Of a DNA stretch of 64,000 nucleotides, positions 50,976 through 59,936 are shown piece by piece. The notes below the pieces were generated by a model, which had not been told where the DNA came from, did no database searches, and was given only the letters and a program-made list of their open reading frames with translations. The stretch is from assembly GCA_964568075.1 (NCBI GenBank), contig CAZMOM010000008.1, positions 26,858 to 90,857 on the forward strand, written 5' to 3'. Within the stretch, counting starts at the first letter, position 1. Each line of letters begins with the position of its first letter. The translations under genes were made by a program, and so were the position numbers. The DNA comes from MnTg04 sp964568075. GTDB lineage: Bacteria; Pseudomonadota; Gammaproteobacteria; Steroidobacterales; MnTg04.

Positions 50976-52271
50976 GTGAACACACAGGCGAATACCGAAG
51001 TCATCAAAGAATCGTCGATGTTACAGCAGAAGATAATGATCGCCGGGAACTACGATCGCCTCACCAACGCCCCCACCGAGGGACGCAAGATCGTCGCGAC
51101 CTTCGTACCCGGCAATCTGAACGAGCTCATCATGTGCTTCGACATGCTGAACAACCTGCCGGAGATCAATGCCATCAACAACGCGATGCGCAAGAAAACC
51201 GGCATGATGGTCATGCAGGCGGAAAAGCAGGGACTTTCAGAGGATGTCTGTACCTACGTCAAGGCGGATATCGGGTCCATGGCGAAGGGCAGTATTGCAC
51301 CAAATGGCCAGCCCATGCCCCCGCCTGATCTGCTGATGCTCTCATATACCGGCTGTTTCACGTTCATGAAATGGTTCGAGTTGTTGCGTCACGAATACCA
51401 CTGTGAAACGGCGATGCTGCACATACCCTATCAAGGTGACGGCGTTATCACGGACAGCATGCGTGATTACGTCGTTAAACAACTCAAGGAAGTGATCATT
51501 CCCGCCATGGAACGCGTGAGCGGCGTCAAATTCGATATCGATCGGTTGCGCGAATACCTGAAAAACTCGGCGCAAGCCGAAGAGGACTTCGTCTGGGTTC
51601 TGGAGAGCGCCAAGAACAAACCTTCGCCCATCGATGCGTATTTCGGCGGGGTGTATTACATCGGCCCGATTTTTACGGCCTTCCGCGGCACCGAAGCAGC
51701 GATCAACTACTACCAAACACTGCGGGAAGAAGTCTCGCAACGACTGGCCGCAGGCAAGGGTCCGGTCACACCGGAAGGCGACATGGAGGAAGAGCGCTAT
51801 CGACTGGTGGTCGAGGGTCCGCCCAACTGGACCAGTTTCCGGGATTTCTGGAAGATGTTCTACGACGATGGGGCCGTGGTCGTAGCCAGCAGCTACACGA
51901 AGGTGGGTGGTGTTTATGATCTCGGCTTCCGCCACGACCCGGAAAAACCCCTGGAATCCCTGGCCGAATATTGTCTGGGTTGCTATACGAATCGCAACCT
52001 CTCCCAACGGGTCGACATGCTGGTGCGTTACCTCAACGAATATGAGGCAGACGGATTACTGATCAACTCCATCAAAAGCTGCAACAGCTTTTCCGCCGGC
52101 CAGCTCTTGATGATGCGGGAAATTGGGAAGCGCACCGGCAAACCGACCGCCTTCATCGAGACCGATCTCGTCGATCCGAGGTACTTCTCGGCGGCTAATG
52201 TCAAAAATCGCCTCGAAAGCTACTTTCAGATGATCGAACAGAAACGCGGAACCGCGATCGCGGCTGCCTAG
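50976..52271 (+). CDS. bcrB: Benzoyl-CoA reductase subunit B (ring-reducing component)
   Basis: The 431-residue protein starts at GTG 2 bp after bcrC. Family landmarks with conserved cysteines are LLMLSYTGCFTFMKWFELL, the later AEYCLGCYTNRNLSQRVDML, and INSIKSCNSFSAGQLLMM. These cysteines are expected to hold clusters of the catalytic heterodimer. It belongs to the same dehydratase superfamily as BcrC, and the length is that of BcrB/BadE. Confidence 0.93.
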   Translation: MNTQANTEVIKESSMLQQKIMIAGNYDRLTNAPTEGRKIVATFVPGNLNELIMCFDMLNNLPEINAINNAMRKKTGMMVMQAEKQGLSEDVCTYVKADIGSMAKGSIAPNGQPMPPPDLLMLSYTGCFTFMKWFELLRHEYHCETAMLHIPYQGDGVITDSMRDYVVKQLKEVIIPAMERVSGVKFDIDRLREYLKNSAQAEEDFVWVLESAKNKPSPIDAYFGGVYYIGPIFTAFRGTEAAINYYQTLREEVSQRLAAGKGPVTPEGDMEEERYRLVVEGPPNWTSFRDFWKMFYDDGAVVVASSYTKVGGVYDLGFRHDPEKPLESLAEYCLGCYTNRNLSQRVDMLVRYLNEYEADGLLINSIKSCNSFSAGQLLMMREIGKRTGKPTAFIETDLVDPRYFSAANVKNRLESYFQMIEQKRGTAIAAA

Positions 52272-52280
52272 GAAATTATT

Positions 52281-53594
52281 ATGGAGTGCTACGTTGGTAT
52301 CGATCTGGGCTCCACTACCAGTAAGGCGGTGCTCATGGACACCGCCGGTGAAGTGCTGGGCAGCGGTATTACCAACTCCCGCTCCAACTACGATACCGCC
52401 ACCCAGGTAGCCAAACTGGAGGCGTTCATCAGCACCCGCCTCACTTTGCTGCGACGGGAGATGGGCAGAATGCCGGATCTGGGGGGCAGGGTAGACGATC
52501 TGCTCGACGCGCTGGAAAGGAATTTCCGTCTCGAGCTGGCCCTGGAGCAACTGGGTAAGCTGGAAGGCCACTGTCGAAAATTCTCGGAAACACAAGCGGT
52601 CACAGCCCACAACGGCCATGTCCGGCAGTCGCTGGACGAGGTATTCGGTCGGCTGCTGGGTGAGATCGTGAAAGTCTACAGCCCTGGCACGGTTCGCAAG
52701 TCAGACTTCTTCAGGGACATCGTCGGGTCCGAGTACATGCGGGTCTCGGACGATGTAGCACGAGATGGCGGCGTGCCGTTCGAGGTACTGGTGAACCTCT
52801 ACGACAAATCCATCATCCAGGTCGAAAACACACCGCCCAGCGAAAAAATAGAGAGCAAGTTCCTGCAGGCTCTGGACCGCGTCTGCGCGGAAGGTATGGA
52901 GCTTCCACTCGACACCGAAGCCATCCGGGCGCCCATCAGAACCGTACTGGACGTAGAGCTCGAGGAGTGCAGCGCCGTGGGTACCGGGTACGGTCGGGTT
53001 CGCCTCCCCTTCCCCAAAGAGCAAATACGCTCGGAGATCCTGTGTCACGGTCTCGGCGCGCATCTCATGCATCCGAACACCCGTACAGTGTTGGATATCG
53101 GTGGCCAGGACACCAAAGGCATCCAGGTCGACAAGGATGGCATTGTCGTCAATTTCCAGATGAATGATCGCTGCGCCGCTGGCTGCGGTCGCTACCTGGG
53201 GTACATTGCCGATGAAATGAACATCGGGCTGCACGAGCTGGGCCCGATGGCGATGCAGGCCACCAAGTCCATCCGGATCAACTCGACCTGCACGGTATTC
53301 GCCGGCGCTGAACTGCGGGATCGTCTGGCCATGGGTGAGAAACGCGCCGACATTTTGGCCGGGCTCCACCGCTCGATCATCCTGCGTGCCATGTCGATAA
53401 TCTCGCGGTCCGGTGGCATTACCGATGAATTCACATTTACCGGCGGCGTTGCCAAGAACGAGGCTGCCGTGAAAGAACTGAAAATACTCGTCAAAGAACA
53501 CTACGGCGACATGACTATCAACATCAATCCGGATTCCATTTACACAGGTGCGTTGGGGGCTGCTGAGTTTGCCCGCCGCACCCGGGAAATGTGA
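52281..53594 (+). CDS. bcrA: Benzoyl-CoA reductase subunit A (ATPase/electron activator)
   Basis: The 437-residue ASKHA-fold ATPase has GIDLGSTTSKAVLMD (phosphate loop 1), DIGGQDTKGIQVD (loop 2) and FTGGVAKNEA (adenosine motif). Bridging-cluster cysteines appear in NDRCAAGCGRYLG and NSTCTVFAGAEL. The large insertion between about residues 60 and 270 distinguishes BcrA/BadF from the shorter partner. With BcrD it hydrolyses ATP to push ferredoxin electrons to the ring-reducing module. Confidence 0.94.
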   Translation: MECYVGIDLGSTTSKAVLMDTAGEVLGSGITNSRSNYDTATQVAKLEAFISTRLTLLRREMGRMPDLGGRVDDLLDALERNFRLELALEQLGKLEGHCRKFSETQAVTAHNGHVRQSLDEVFGRLLGEIVKVYSPGTVRKSDFFRDIVGSEYMRVSDDVARDGGVPFEVLVNLYDKSIIQVENTPPSEKIESKFLQALDRVCAEGMELPLDTEAIRAPIRTVLDVELEECSAVGTGYGRVRLPFPKEQIRSEILCHGLGAHLMHPNTRTVLDIGGQDTKGIQVDKDGIVVNFQMNDRCAAGCGRYLGYIADEMNIGLHELGPMAMQATKSIRINSTCTVFAGAELRDRLAMGEKRADILAGLHRSIILRAMSIISRSGGITDEFTFTGGVAKNEAAVKELKILVKEHYGDMTININPDSIYTGALGAAEFARRTREM

Positions 53595-53595
53595 A

Positions 53596-54432
53596 ATGAC
53601 AATCACAGCAGGAATCGATCTGGGTAGTGGTGCGGTCAAGGCCGTTGTGTTCCGCTTCGAAGGAGATGACAGCGAATGGCTGGCACGCCGGAACGAAAAA
53701 ATCCGGCGCCGGGATCCCTTCCAACTCGCCAGATCGGCTTTCGACGAATCCCTGGCCGATGCCGGCCTCACCCAAGACGACGTGAACTACATTGCGACCA
53801 CCGGCGAAGGCGAGAGTATCAAGTTCAGTACCGGACACTTTTATTCCATGACCACCCATGCCCGGGGCGCCATCTACCTGGAGCCTGAGGCCCGATCATT
53901 ACTGGACTGTGGGGCACTGCACGGGCGGGCGGTCAAAATGGACGAGCGCGGTAAGGTTCTCAATTACAAGATGACCAGTCAGTGCGCGTCCGGGTCGGGT
54001 CAGTTCCTGGAGAACATCGCCCGGTATCTCGGCATCGCCCAGACCGAGATCGGGGAGCTATCCAAACAGGCCGATAATCCGGAGACCGTATCCAGCATCT
54101 GTGCAGTGCTGGCGGAAACCGACGTGATCAATATGGTTTCCCGCGGAATTACCGCACCGAATATTCTCAAGGGCATCCACCTGTCCATGGCCGACCGGAT
54201 GACCAAGCTCCTGCGTGTAATCAAGGCCGGCGAGGGTGTAACCCTGGTGACAGGTGGACTGGCGCTGGATGATGGGCTGGTTGCCGCGCTGGCCGAGTCC
54301 GCCCGGAACCAGAAGTTGAAAACTACCATCAAGAGCCACCCGGATTCACCGTATGCCGGGGCGATCGGCGCGGCTCTTTGGGGCGCCTTCCGTTACGAAA
54401 AACTGGTGGCACAAGGTCGGCTGGCTGCCTGA
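53596..54432 (+). CDS. bcrD: Benzoyl-CoA reductase subunit D (ATPase/electron activator)
   Basis: The product is 278 residues from the ATG at 53596, one base after the bcrA stop (a longer frame to 53548 overlaps bcrA and is not used). It is a minimal ASKHA activator: GIDLGSGAVKAVVFRF, DCGALHGRAVKMDERG and LVTGGLALDDGL, with two cysteines for the shared [4Fe-4S] cluster in SQCASGSGQFLENIA and SSICAVLAETDVI. It forms the electron-activating half of the reductase with BcrA. Confidence 0.94.
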   Translation: MTITAGIDLGSGAVKAVVFRFEGDDSEWLARRNEKIRRRDPFQLARSAFDESLADAGLTQDDVNYIATTGEGESIKFSTGHFYSMTTHARGAIYLEPEARSLLDCGALHGRAVKMDERGKVLNYKMTSQCASGSGQFLENIARYLGIAQTEIGELSKQADNPETVSSICAVLAETDVINMVSRGITAPNILKGIHLSMADRMTKLLRVIKAGEGVTLVTGGLALDDGLVAALAESARNQKLKTTIKSHPDSPYAGAIGAALWGAFRYEKLVAQGRLAA

Positions 54433-54477
54433 CGTGGCGCAACCTTTGGCAAGGAAAGAATTGCGAGGGAGGGAATA

Positions 54478-54726
54478 ATGGCACTACTGATCAAAGATAA
54501 CTGTACCGCCTGCGATGCGTGCGTAGACGAATGTCCGAGCGAGGCCATATCAGTCGGGGATCCCATCTACATCATCGATGCGCTGCGCTGTACCGAGTGC
54601 GTCGGCGCCGAGGACGAGCCCCAGTGCGAAATGGTGTGCCCGGTGGACGACTGCATCGTTCCCAACCCCGAATTCCAGGAGTCAAAAGAAGAGCTCCTGG
54701 AAAAATACGAAATGCTCCACGGCTAA
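54478..54726 (+). CDS. fdx: 2[4Fe-4S] ferredoxin
   Basis: The 82-residue ferredoxin has two cluster motifs: CTACDACVDECP (about 9-20), and CTECVGAEDEPQCEMVCP (about 38-55) with the longer loop seen in Chromatium-type low-potential ferredoxins, plus an acidic C-terminal helix (ESKEELLEKYEML). It is the expected electron carrier from KorAB to benzoyl-CoA reductase and to Hcr. A GGGAGGG site precedes the ATG. Confidence 0.95.
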   Translation: MALLIKDNCTACDACVDECPSEAISVGDPIYIIDALRCTECVGAEDEPQCEMVCPVDDCIVPNPEFQESKEELLEKYEMLHG

Positions 54727-54777
54727 AGTATCCGCTGGAACCTGTGAGTTGTCCCAACTGAGCCAGCATCGACCCGG

Positions 54778-55143
54778 ATGAGCACCGAAAAAAACGATGC
54801 GACAGAAATGCTTGTGCCCTATATAGAGGGCAGGTGCAACTCGCCTCTGGAACCAGCCATCCTGGATGCGCTGCGCGGTGTTTACGATCCTGAAATTCCA
54901 GTCAGCCTTTTTGATCTGGGCCTGATCTACGACCTTGAAGTCAGTGACGATGGATTGGTTACCGTCGTGATGACGCTGACCACCCCCGCCTGTCCGGTGG
55001 CTGAAGAGATCCCAATCTGGGTTCGGGATGCGATCGCCGCAGTGGCCGGTGTGAAACAGGTCGAGATCAAGCTGGTATGGGAGCCGTTCTGGAAACCTGA
55101 ATACATGACCGAAGCGGCCCGACTGGAACTGGGTCTGTTCTAA
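54778..55143 (+). CDS. DUF59/MIP18-family Fe-S assembly protein (SufT/PaaD-like)
   Basis: The 121-residue protein has the DUF59 core LDALRGVYDPEIPVSLFDLGLIYDLEVSDDG followed by VVMTLTTPACPVAEEIPIWVRDAIAAVAGV, with the conserved Cys of the TTPACP motif. Proteins of this type help mature iron-sulfur enzymes. It follows fdx by 51 bp at the end of the bcr operon and may serve Bcr, Kor or Hcr. Confidence 0.88.
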   Translation: MSTEKNDATEMLVPYIEGRCNSPLEPAILDALRGVYDPEIPVSLFDLGLIYDLEVSDDGLVTVVMTLTTPACPVAEEIPIWVRDAIAAVAGVKQVEIKLVWEPFWKPEYMTEAARLELGLF

Positions 55144-55215
55144 AACGTCCGCCCGGTGTGCGCATGGCATCACAGATGAATACATCGGTCATCGGATGCT
55201 TCCCCTGGCTTCGTT

Positions 55216-55710
55216 TCAATCCACCTGGATGGGTAAGGCGGTTTCGAATTTTATCTGTCTGAGTGCGAAATTCGAGTGTACCTGGGAGACGCCCGCCGCC
55301 GAAAAGATGACGTTTTCAAGAAAGTCATCATAGGCAGAGACGCTGGGTGTCACCACGCGCAACAGGATATCTGCATCGCCGGTCGTAAAAAAACACTCCA
55401 TGACCTCGGGATGGGCCCGCATCAATTCGGCGAACTCCACGCTCGAGGCCTTTGAATGACGGGTCAACGATACATGGGCGAAAACACTTTCGCCGATACC
55501 GATTTTCTTCGGATCGAGGATGGCCGCGTAGCGCAGAATCACACCCGTATCTTCAAGGGCCTTGACCCGGCGCCAGCAGGCCGATGGCGACAGGCCAACC
55601 TGCTTGGCCAGTTCCTGATTGGTCAGCCGGGCATTGGCCTGCAGGGCCACCAGTATGCGCCTCTCATAGCGATCCAGCGGCACAGCGGGGGTCGGGTCGC
55701 TTCGAGGCAT
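55216..55710 (-). CDS. Lrp/AsnC-family transcriptional regulator
   Basis: The product is 164 residues from the ATG at 55710 (GAAAGGA upstream; a TTG three codons earlier is ignored). The winged helix-turn-helix has RYERRILVALQANARLTNQELAKQVGLSPSACWRRVKALEDTGVI (about 18-62). The C-terminal RAM domain has FAHVSLTRHS, VMECFFTTGDADILLRVVTP and SFALRQIKFETALP-like strands. Such regulators usually sense amino acids. It is divergent from the MIO enzyme gene, which fits control of an aromatic amino acid pathway by its substrate. Confidence 0.9.
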   Translation of the reverse strand: MPRSDPTPAVPLDRYERRILVALQANARLTNQELAKQVGLSPSACWRRVKALEDTGVILRYAAILDPKKIGIGESVFAHVSLTRHSKASSVEFAELMRAHPEVMECFFTTGDADILLRVVTPSVSAYDDFLENVIFSAAGVSQVHSNFALRQIKFETALPIQVD

Positions 55711-55734
55711 AAAGAACAATCCTTTCTTTTTAGT

Positions 55735-55776
55735 CGATAAATATTACTAAATATTCCAATAATACTAGGATTATCG
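55735..55776. promoter_or_regulatory. AT-rich, phased Lrp-type operator candidate
   Basis: Repeats AATATT (55740), AATATT (55750) and AATAAT (55758) are about one helical turn apart. They lie inside the inverted pair CGATAA (55735-55740)/TTATCG (55771-55776), between the divergent Lrp-type and MIO genes. This is the sort of site an Lrp octamer wraps. No experimental consensus can be claimed. Confidence 0.4.
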
Positions 55777-55854
55777 GCAAAAAGGAAAGCCTATTTCGCT
55801 TGATCAGGCATAAACTACCAGAGAACACGAGTTCGAGTTATCGGGAGAGTAAGC

Positions 55855-57435
55855 ATGATTGCAGATGGCATTAGCCTGACCGTCGATGCGCTGGCCGCCG
55901 CGGCCCGAGACCCGGGCGTGCAGGTCGAGTTTCCCCCGGAAATCCGTGAGCGCGTCGCCGCCTCCCGCGCACTTTTGGACAAATTCGTCGCCTCGGGCCG
56001 GATAATATACGGCGTGACAACCGGCGTCGGCGGTTTCGTGACCTGGCTGATTCCACCGGCCATGGCGGAGGAAGTACAAAACAACATCCTGCGCTGCGTC
56101 CAATCCAATGTCGGGCCCGGCCTGGACGATGAATACGTGCGCGCCGGGATGCTGGCGCGCATCAATTCCCTGGGCCGCGGCTACTCGGCGATCACCGTGG
56201 AGAATCTTGAAAAATATATCGCCATGTACAACCGCGGCATAGTGCCCTGTATTCCCGAGAAAGGCTCACTCGGCACCAGCGGCGATCTGGCTCCGCTGGC
56301 CTGTATCGCCCTGGTCGGTACCGGGCAATGGCGGGCCCGGTACGAAGGCGAGATTATGCCGGGCGCCGAGGCGCTGAAAAAAGCCGGCATCGAGCCGATG
56401 AAACTCAGCTACAAGGAAGGGCTGGCCCTGATCAACGGTACCTCGGTCATGACCGGCCTGGCCTCCTGCCTGATCTCCGATGCCAAACGCCTGATCAAGG
56501 CCCACACCCTGGCCTCCTGCATGAGTCTGGAGGTCCTCAGAGGCAAAATCATGCCTTTCCACCCGGCTGCCCACAGGCAAAAACCGCATCCGGGCCAGAT
56601 CCGTACCGCCGATTGCGTGTATTCAACCCTGACGGACAGTGCCATGATCATTCAGGATCATGAAGTGGAACAGTGGCTGCGCAAGATGGCGAGCGACGAG
56701 CCCCGGAACATGGACCAGCAGATCGAAGATGCCTACTCGATCCGTGCCATGCCCCAGATCATGGGCCCGGTGGTGGACACCACGCTGTCCGTGCAACAGA
56801 CCGTTGAAACGGAACTTAACTCGTCGAATGACAACCCGCTGATCGTGGTCGAGGAAGACGATGCGGTCCATAATGCCAATTTCCACGGCCAGTACATCTC
56901 CAACGGCATGGATCAGCTGGCCATCGTGCTGACCACCATGTGCAATCTTTCGGACCGGCGCAATAACCGCCTGCTTCACCCCAGCCTGAATGGCGATCTG
57001 CCGCCTTTCCTCGCCCTTAAAAATCCCGGCATGCGCCAGGGCATGATGGGCGGACAGTTCATGGCCGTTTCCCTGACCGCCGAAAACCGGCAGATGAGCG
57101 CGCCGATGTCCGTGCATTCGTTGCCTTCCACGGGCGACTTCCAGGATCATGTGTCTTTCGGCCTCAACTCCGCTCGGCGAACGCGGGATATTCTGCGCAA
57201 CTCTTATTATGTACTCGCTTTCGAATTAATCTGCGCCTGCCAGGCGGCCGATATCCGGGGTGTTGAAAAGTTGAGTTCAGCGACGAAGAAACTGCATGAC
57301 CTGGTACGTGAAAAAGTGCCTTATCTAGATCACGATGAGCCACTGACGGATTATGTCGAAACCGTAGCCGCGTCGTTCGCTACCGGCAAGTTTCTCGAAG
57401 CGCTACCGGAGAACGTCGCGGGCTACGATTGGTAG
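55855..57435 (+). CDS. MIO-type aromatic amino acid aminomutase or ammonia-lyase
   Basis: This 526-residue protein belongs to the histidine/phenylalanine ammonia-lyase superfamily. The self-made MIO electrophile comes from T141-S142-G143 in GSLGTSGDLAPLA; Thr in the first position is also found, as I recall, in the bacterial phenylalanine aminomutase AdmH. The catalytic Tyr52 is in IYGVTTGVGG, and YSIRAMPQ carries the conserved Arg. Substrate-selectivity positions are C81-V82 in ILRCVQSNVG, not Ser-His (histidine) or His-Leu (tyrosine lyase). So an aromatic, probably phenylalanine-like substrate is likely. Lyase and 2,3-aminomutase activity cannot be separated by eye. It heads a five-gene operon. 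Confidence 0.87.
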   Translation: MIADGISLTVDALAAAARDPGVQVEFPPEIRERVAASRALLDKFVASGRIIYGVTTGVGGFVTWLIPPAMAEEVQNNILRCVQSNVGPGLDDEYVRAGMLARINSLGRGYSAITVENLEKYIAMYNRGIVPCIPEKGSLGTSGDLAPLACIALVGTGQWRARYEGEIMPGAEALKKAGIEPMKLSYKEGLALINGTSVMTGLASCLISDAKRLIKAHTLASCMSLEVLRGKIMPFHPAAHRQKPHPGQIRTADCVYSTLTDSAMIIQDHEVEQWLRKMASDEPRNMDQQIEDAYSIRAMPQIMGPVVDTTLSVQQTVETELNSSNDNPLIVVEEDDAVHNANFHGQYISNGMDQLAIVLTTMCNLSDRRNNRLLHPSLNGDLPPFLALKNPGMRQGMMGGQFMAVSLTAENRQMSAPMSVHSLPSTGDFQDHVSFGLNSARRTRDILRNSYYVLAFELICACQAADIRGVEKLSSATKKLHDLVREKVPYLDHDEPLTDYVETVAASFATGKFLEALPENVAGYDW

Positions 57436-57437
57436 GG

Positions 57438-58706
57438 ATGACCGCCGTGGTTTCGCCAATCCACCAGACCTATCTCGCACGCACAGCAGCGAGTGCCGAG
57501 GCCCATGCGCAGGCGAAAAAGCTGATGCCTGGCGGAACCTCTCGCCAGGCTGGCTACTGGGCCCCCTATCCTCTTACCATCGGGCACGGAAAGGGCGTGA
57601 ATCTGTGGGACCTCGACGGGCATCGATATCTCGACCTGATCAACAACTACACGTCCATGGTACATGGACATGCCTATCCGCCCATCGTCGAGGCTGTTTG
57701 CGAGAGTATTGGACACGGCACGGCATGGTCCGCGGGCAATGAAGCCCAATGCCGGCTCGCAGCGCAACTTGTCGATCGTGTTCCCGCTGTGGAGCAGGTC
57801 CGGTTTACCAATTCCGGAACAGAAGCCGGCGCGCTTGCCGCTACCATCGCCCGAGTGGTCACCGGCCGGAGCAAAATCCTGATGGCCCGGTATGGATACC
57901 ACGGCTCTCTGCCTGAATTCGAAACCGGATCATCGGGCCACGAAGGCCCCGTTACCTATCTGGCCGGTTTTGATGACCTTGCGGATTTCGAAACGGTGCT
58001 CGATGCCCACGGCGATGAGATTGCCGCGGTGTTCCTGGAACCGGTACTGGGCTCCGGCGGCGTTCGCCCGGCCTCGGCAGCATTTCTGCAGGGTGTCAAA
58101 AAAGCGGCGCAGAAAACCGGCGCGCTATTTGTGCTCGACGAGGTACTGAGCTTTCGTTTCGCCACGGGCGGTTGCCAAGCGGGTATCGGTCTTGAACCCG
58201 ATCTCACCATGTTCGGCAAACTGATCGGCGGCGGTTTTCCTGTCGGCGCGGTGGGTGGCCCGCGGGATCTGCTGAGGATCTTCGACCCCGCCGACTTGAA
58301 GATCTTTCACACCGGCACATTCAACGCTAATCCGATCACCATGACTGCGGGCGAGATTTCGGTGCGTGAGCTCACGGCCCGAAGAATTTCCGCCATGGGG
58401 GAACTGTGCAACGCCCTGAAGGATGGCCTTGCACGGGCAGCAGAAAAATGCGGCCTGCCGCTGTCGATCAACCACTACGGGTCCTGCCTGAACCTGTACT
58501 TCAGCGAATCGGTGCCGGAATCTTCCATCGTCCGCAAAGACCAGGAAACGATTGGCAAGTTCCACCTGGCAGCGCTGAACCATGGGCTATTCCTCGCACC
58601 GAGGGGCATGGTCGCGGTGTCGACAGTCACTACCCGGGAGCATGTTGCCCAGGCGCTGAAACTGGCCGAAATGGCCATGCAGGATGTAGCAGCAGAGATT
58701 AATTAG
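57438..58706 (+). CDS. Class III aminotransferase, beta-amino-acid/GSA-aminomutase-like
   Basis: This 422-residue PLP fold-type I enzyme starts at the ATG at 57438 (TAGGG site, 2 bp after the MIO stop). Residues 31-36 PGGTSR and WAPYPLTIGHGKGVNLWDLDGHRYLD match the GSA-like subgroup that includes Variovorax beta-phenylalanine aminotransferase. FVLDEVLSFR (D234) holds the PLP pyridine, and K261 in MFGKLIGGGFPVGA is the Schiff-base lysine. True glutamate-1-semialdehyde aminomutase is unlikely in this catabolic operon. A beta-transaminase acting on the aminomutase product is the most economical role. Confidence 0.83.
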   Translation: MTAVVSPIHQTYLARTAASAEAHAQAKKLMPGGTSRQAGYWAPYPLTIGHGKGVNLWDLDGHRYLDLINNYTSMVHGHAYPPIVEAVCESIGHGTAWSAGNEAQCRLAAQLVDRVPAVEQVRFTNSGTEAGALAATIARVVTGRSKILMARYGYHGSLPEFETGSSGHEGPVTYLAGFDDLADFETVLDAHGDEIAAVFLEPVLGSGGVRPASAAFLQGVKKAAQKTGALFVLDEVLSFRFATGGCQAGIGLEPDLTMFGKLIGGGFPVGAVGGPRDLLRIFDPADLKIFHTGTFNANPITMTAGEISVRELTARRISAMGELCNALKDGLARAAEKCGLPLSINHYGSCLNLYFSESVPESSIVRKDQETIGKFHLAALNHGLFLAPRGMVAVSTVTTREHVAQALKLAEMAMQDVAAEIN

Positions 58707-58711
58707 CCAAG

Positions 58712-59917
58712 ATGAAATATCACGCGCAAATTCCCTACGGTGCCTATTGGTCGACACCCTTCGCCCGCTGGCAAGGCAGTTTCGCCAACCTGAACAGCAT
58801 CGAGTTCGCCGCCCATGTCGCGCGTCAGGAACTGGAAAGACGGTCTATCGCTATTGATCAATTCGACTACGGCGTACTGGGTATCACAGTCCCGCAACAT
58901 CATTCCTTCTATGGATTACCCTGGTTTATGGGCTCGATTGGAGCGAGTCGCGTCGCAGGCCCTACCATCAACCAGGCTTGTGCCACCGGCACCCGGGTAC
59001 TGTCAGCGGCCGTGCAGGAGATCGAATCCGGCCTTGCCACGACGGCGCTGGCGGTCGCCTGCGATCGTACCTCCAACGGCCCGCACCTTTATTACCCCGA
59101 TCCCAGGGCGCCTGGCGGCACGGGCGCGTCAGAAGACTGGGTGATGGACAACTTCGGCTGCGATCCTTTGGGCGGACATGCGATGGTCGATACCGCGGAA
59201 AACGTCGCTCGCAAGCACGGTATCAGCACCGGGGAACAACATGAACTGGTGCTGCATCGCCAGACGCAGTATCACGATGCCCTGGCCGACGAGAATGCTT
59301 TTCAAAAACGTTACATGACCTTTCCGTTCGACGTGCCTTCGACCAACTACAAGAAAGTCGCGGAAACAATCGAGGGCGATCAGGGGATCATGGTTTCCAC
59401 CGTGGACGGGCTCGGAAAACTCCGGCCGATACGCGAGAACGGATCGGTCACCTTCGGGGGACAAACTTATCCGGCGGACGGCAACGCCGCGATCATCGTG
59501 ACGACCGCCGAGCGGGCGAGGGAACTCAGCACCGATCCCAACATCATGATCGAAATTCTTGGCTTCGGTTCGGCGCGCACGGAACTGGCCTTCATGCCGG
59601 AAGCAACGATCCCGGCGGCAGCAGGCGCACTTGACCAGGCCGGGTGCGCCCTGGCCGACATGGATGCCATCAAGTCGCACAACCCCTTTGCCGTGAACGA
59701 CATCGTATTTGCCAGGGAAACAGGCTGCGATTTGCTGGCGATGAACCACTATGGCTGCCCGCTGATCTGGGGCCATCCCCAGGGGCCCACCGCCTTGCGC
59801 GCGATCATCGAGCTCATCGAGGAACTGGCTGTTCGGGGCGGCGGCCTGGGACTCTTCGAGGGTTGCGCCGCCGGCGATACCGCCATGGCCGTGGTGCTTC
59901 GGGTCGGCGATCAGTGA
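58712..59917 (+). CDS. Thiolase-family enzyme
   Basis: The product is 401 residues. The nucleophile is Cys90 in INQACATGTRVLSAAVQEI. The distal histidine motif is GHPQGPTALRAI (H355), and a third cysteine lies in EGCAAGDTAMAVV (C385). This is the layout of degradative thiolases, although the last motif differs from the usual CIGGGxG. Context suggests cleavage of a 3-aryl-3-oxopropionyl-CoA to an aroyl-CoA and acetyl-CoA, but other 3-oxoacyl substrates are possible. It begins 5 bp after the aminotransferase. Confidence 0.87.
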   Translation: MKYHAQIPYGAYWSTPFARWQGSFANLNSIEFAAHVARQELERRSIAIDQFDYGVLGITVPQHHSFYGLPWFMGSIGASRVAGPTINQACATGTRVLSAAVQEIESGLATTALAVACDRTSNGPHLYYPDPRAPGGTGASEDWVMDNFGCDPLGGHAMVDTAENVARKHGISTGEQHELVLHRQTQYHDALADENAFQKRYMTFPFDVPSTNYKKVAETIEGDQGIMVSTVDGLGKLRPIRENGSVTFGGQTYPADGNAAIIVTTAERARELSTDPNIMIEILGFGSARTELAFMPEATIPAAAGALDQAGCALADMDAIKSHNPFAVNDIVFARETGCDLLAMNHYGCPLIWGHPQGPTALRAIIELIEELAVRGGGLGLFEGCAAGDTAMAVVLRVGDQ

Positions 59918-59936
59918 GAAGTTTTCCGTCACTGGC

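Noticed and set aside
55855..57435. Assignment as histidine ammonia-lyase (HutH)
   Set aside because: The selectivity pair is Cys-Val, not Ser-His; no other hut genes are near; the operon is aromatic-acyl-CoA related.
57438..58706. Assignment as glutamate-1-semialdehyde aminomutase (HemL)
   Set aside because: The N-terminal active-site segment (GGTSRQAGYWAPYPL) and the catabolic operon context differ from HemL; the PLP motif alone is shared.
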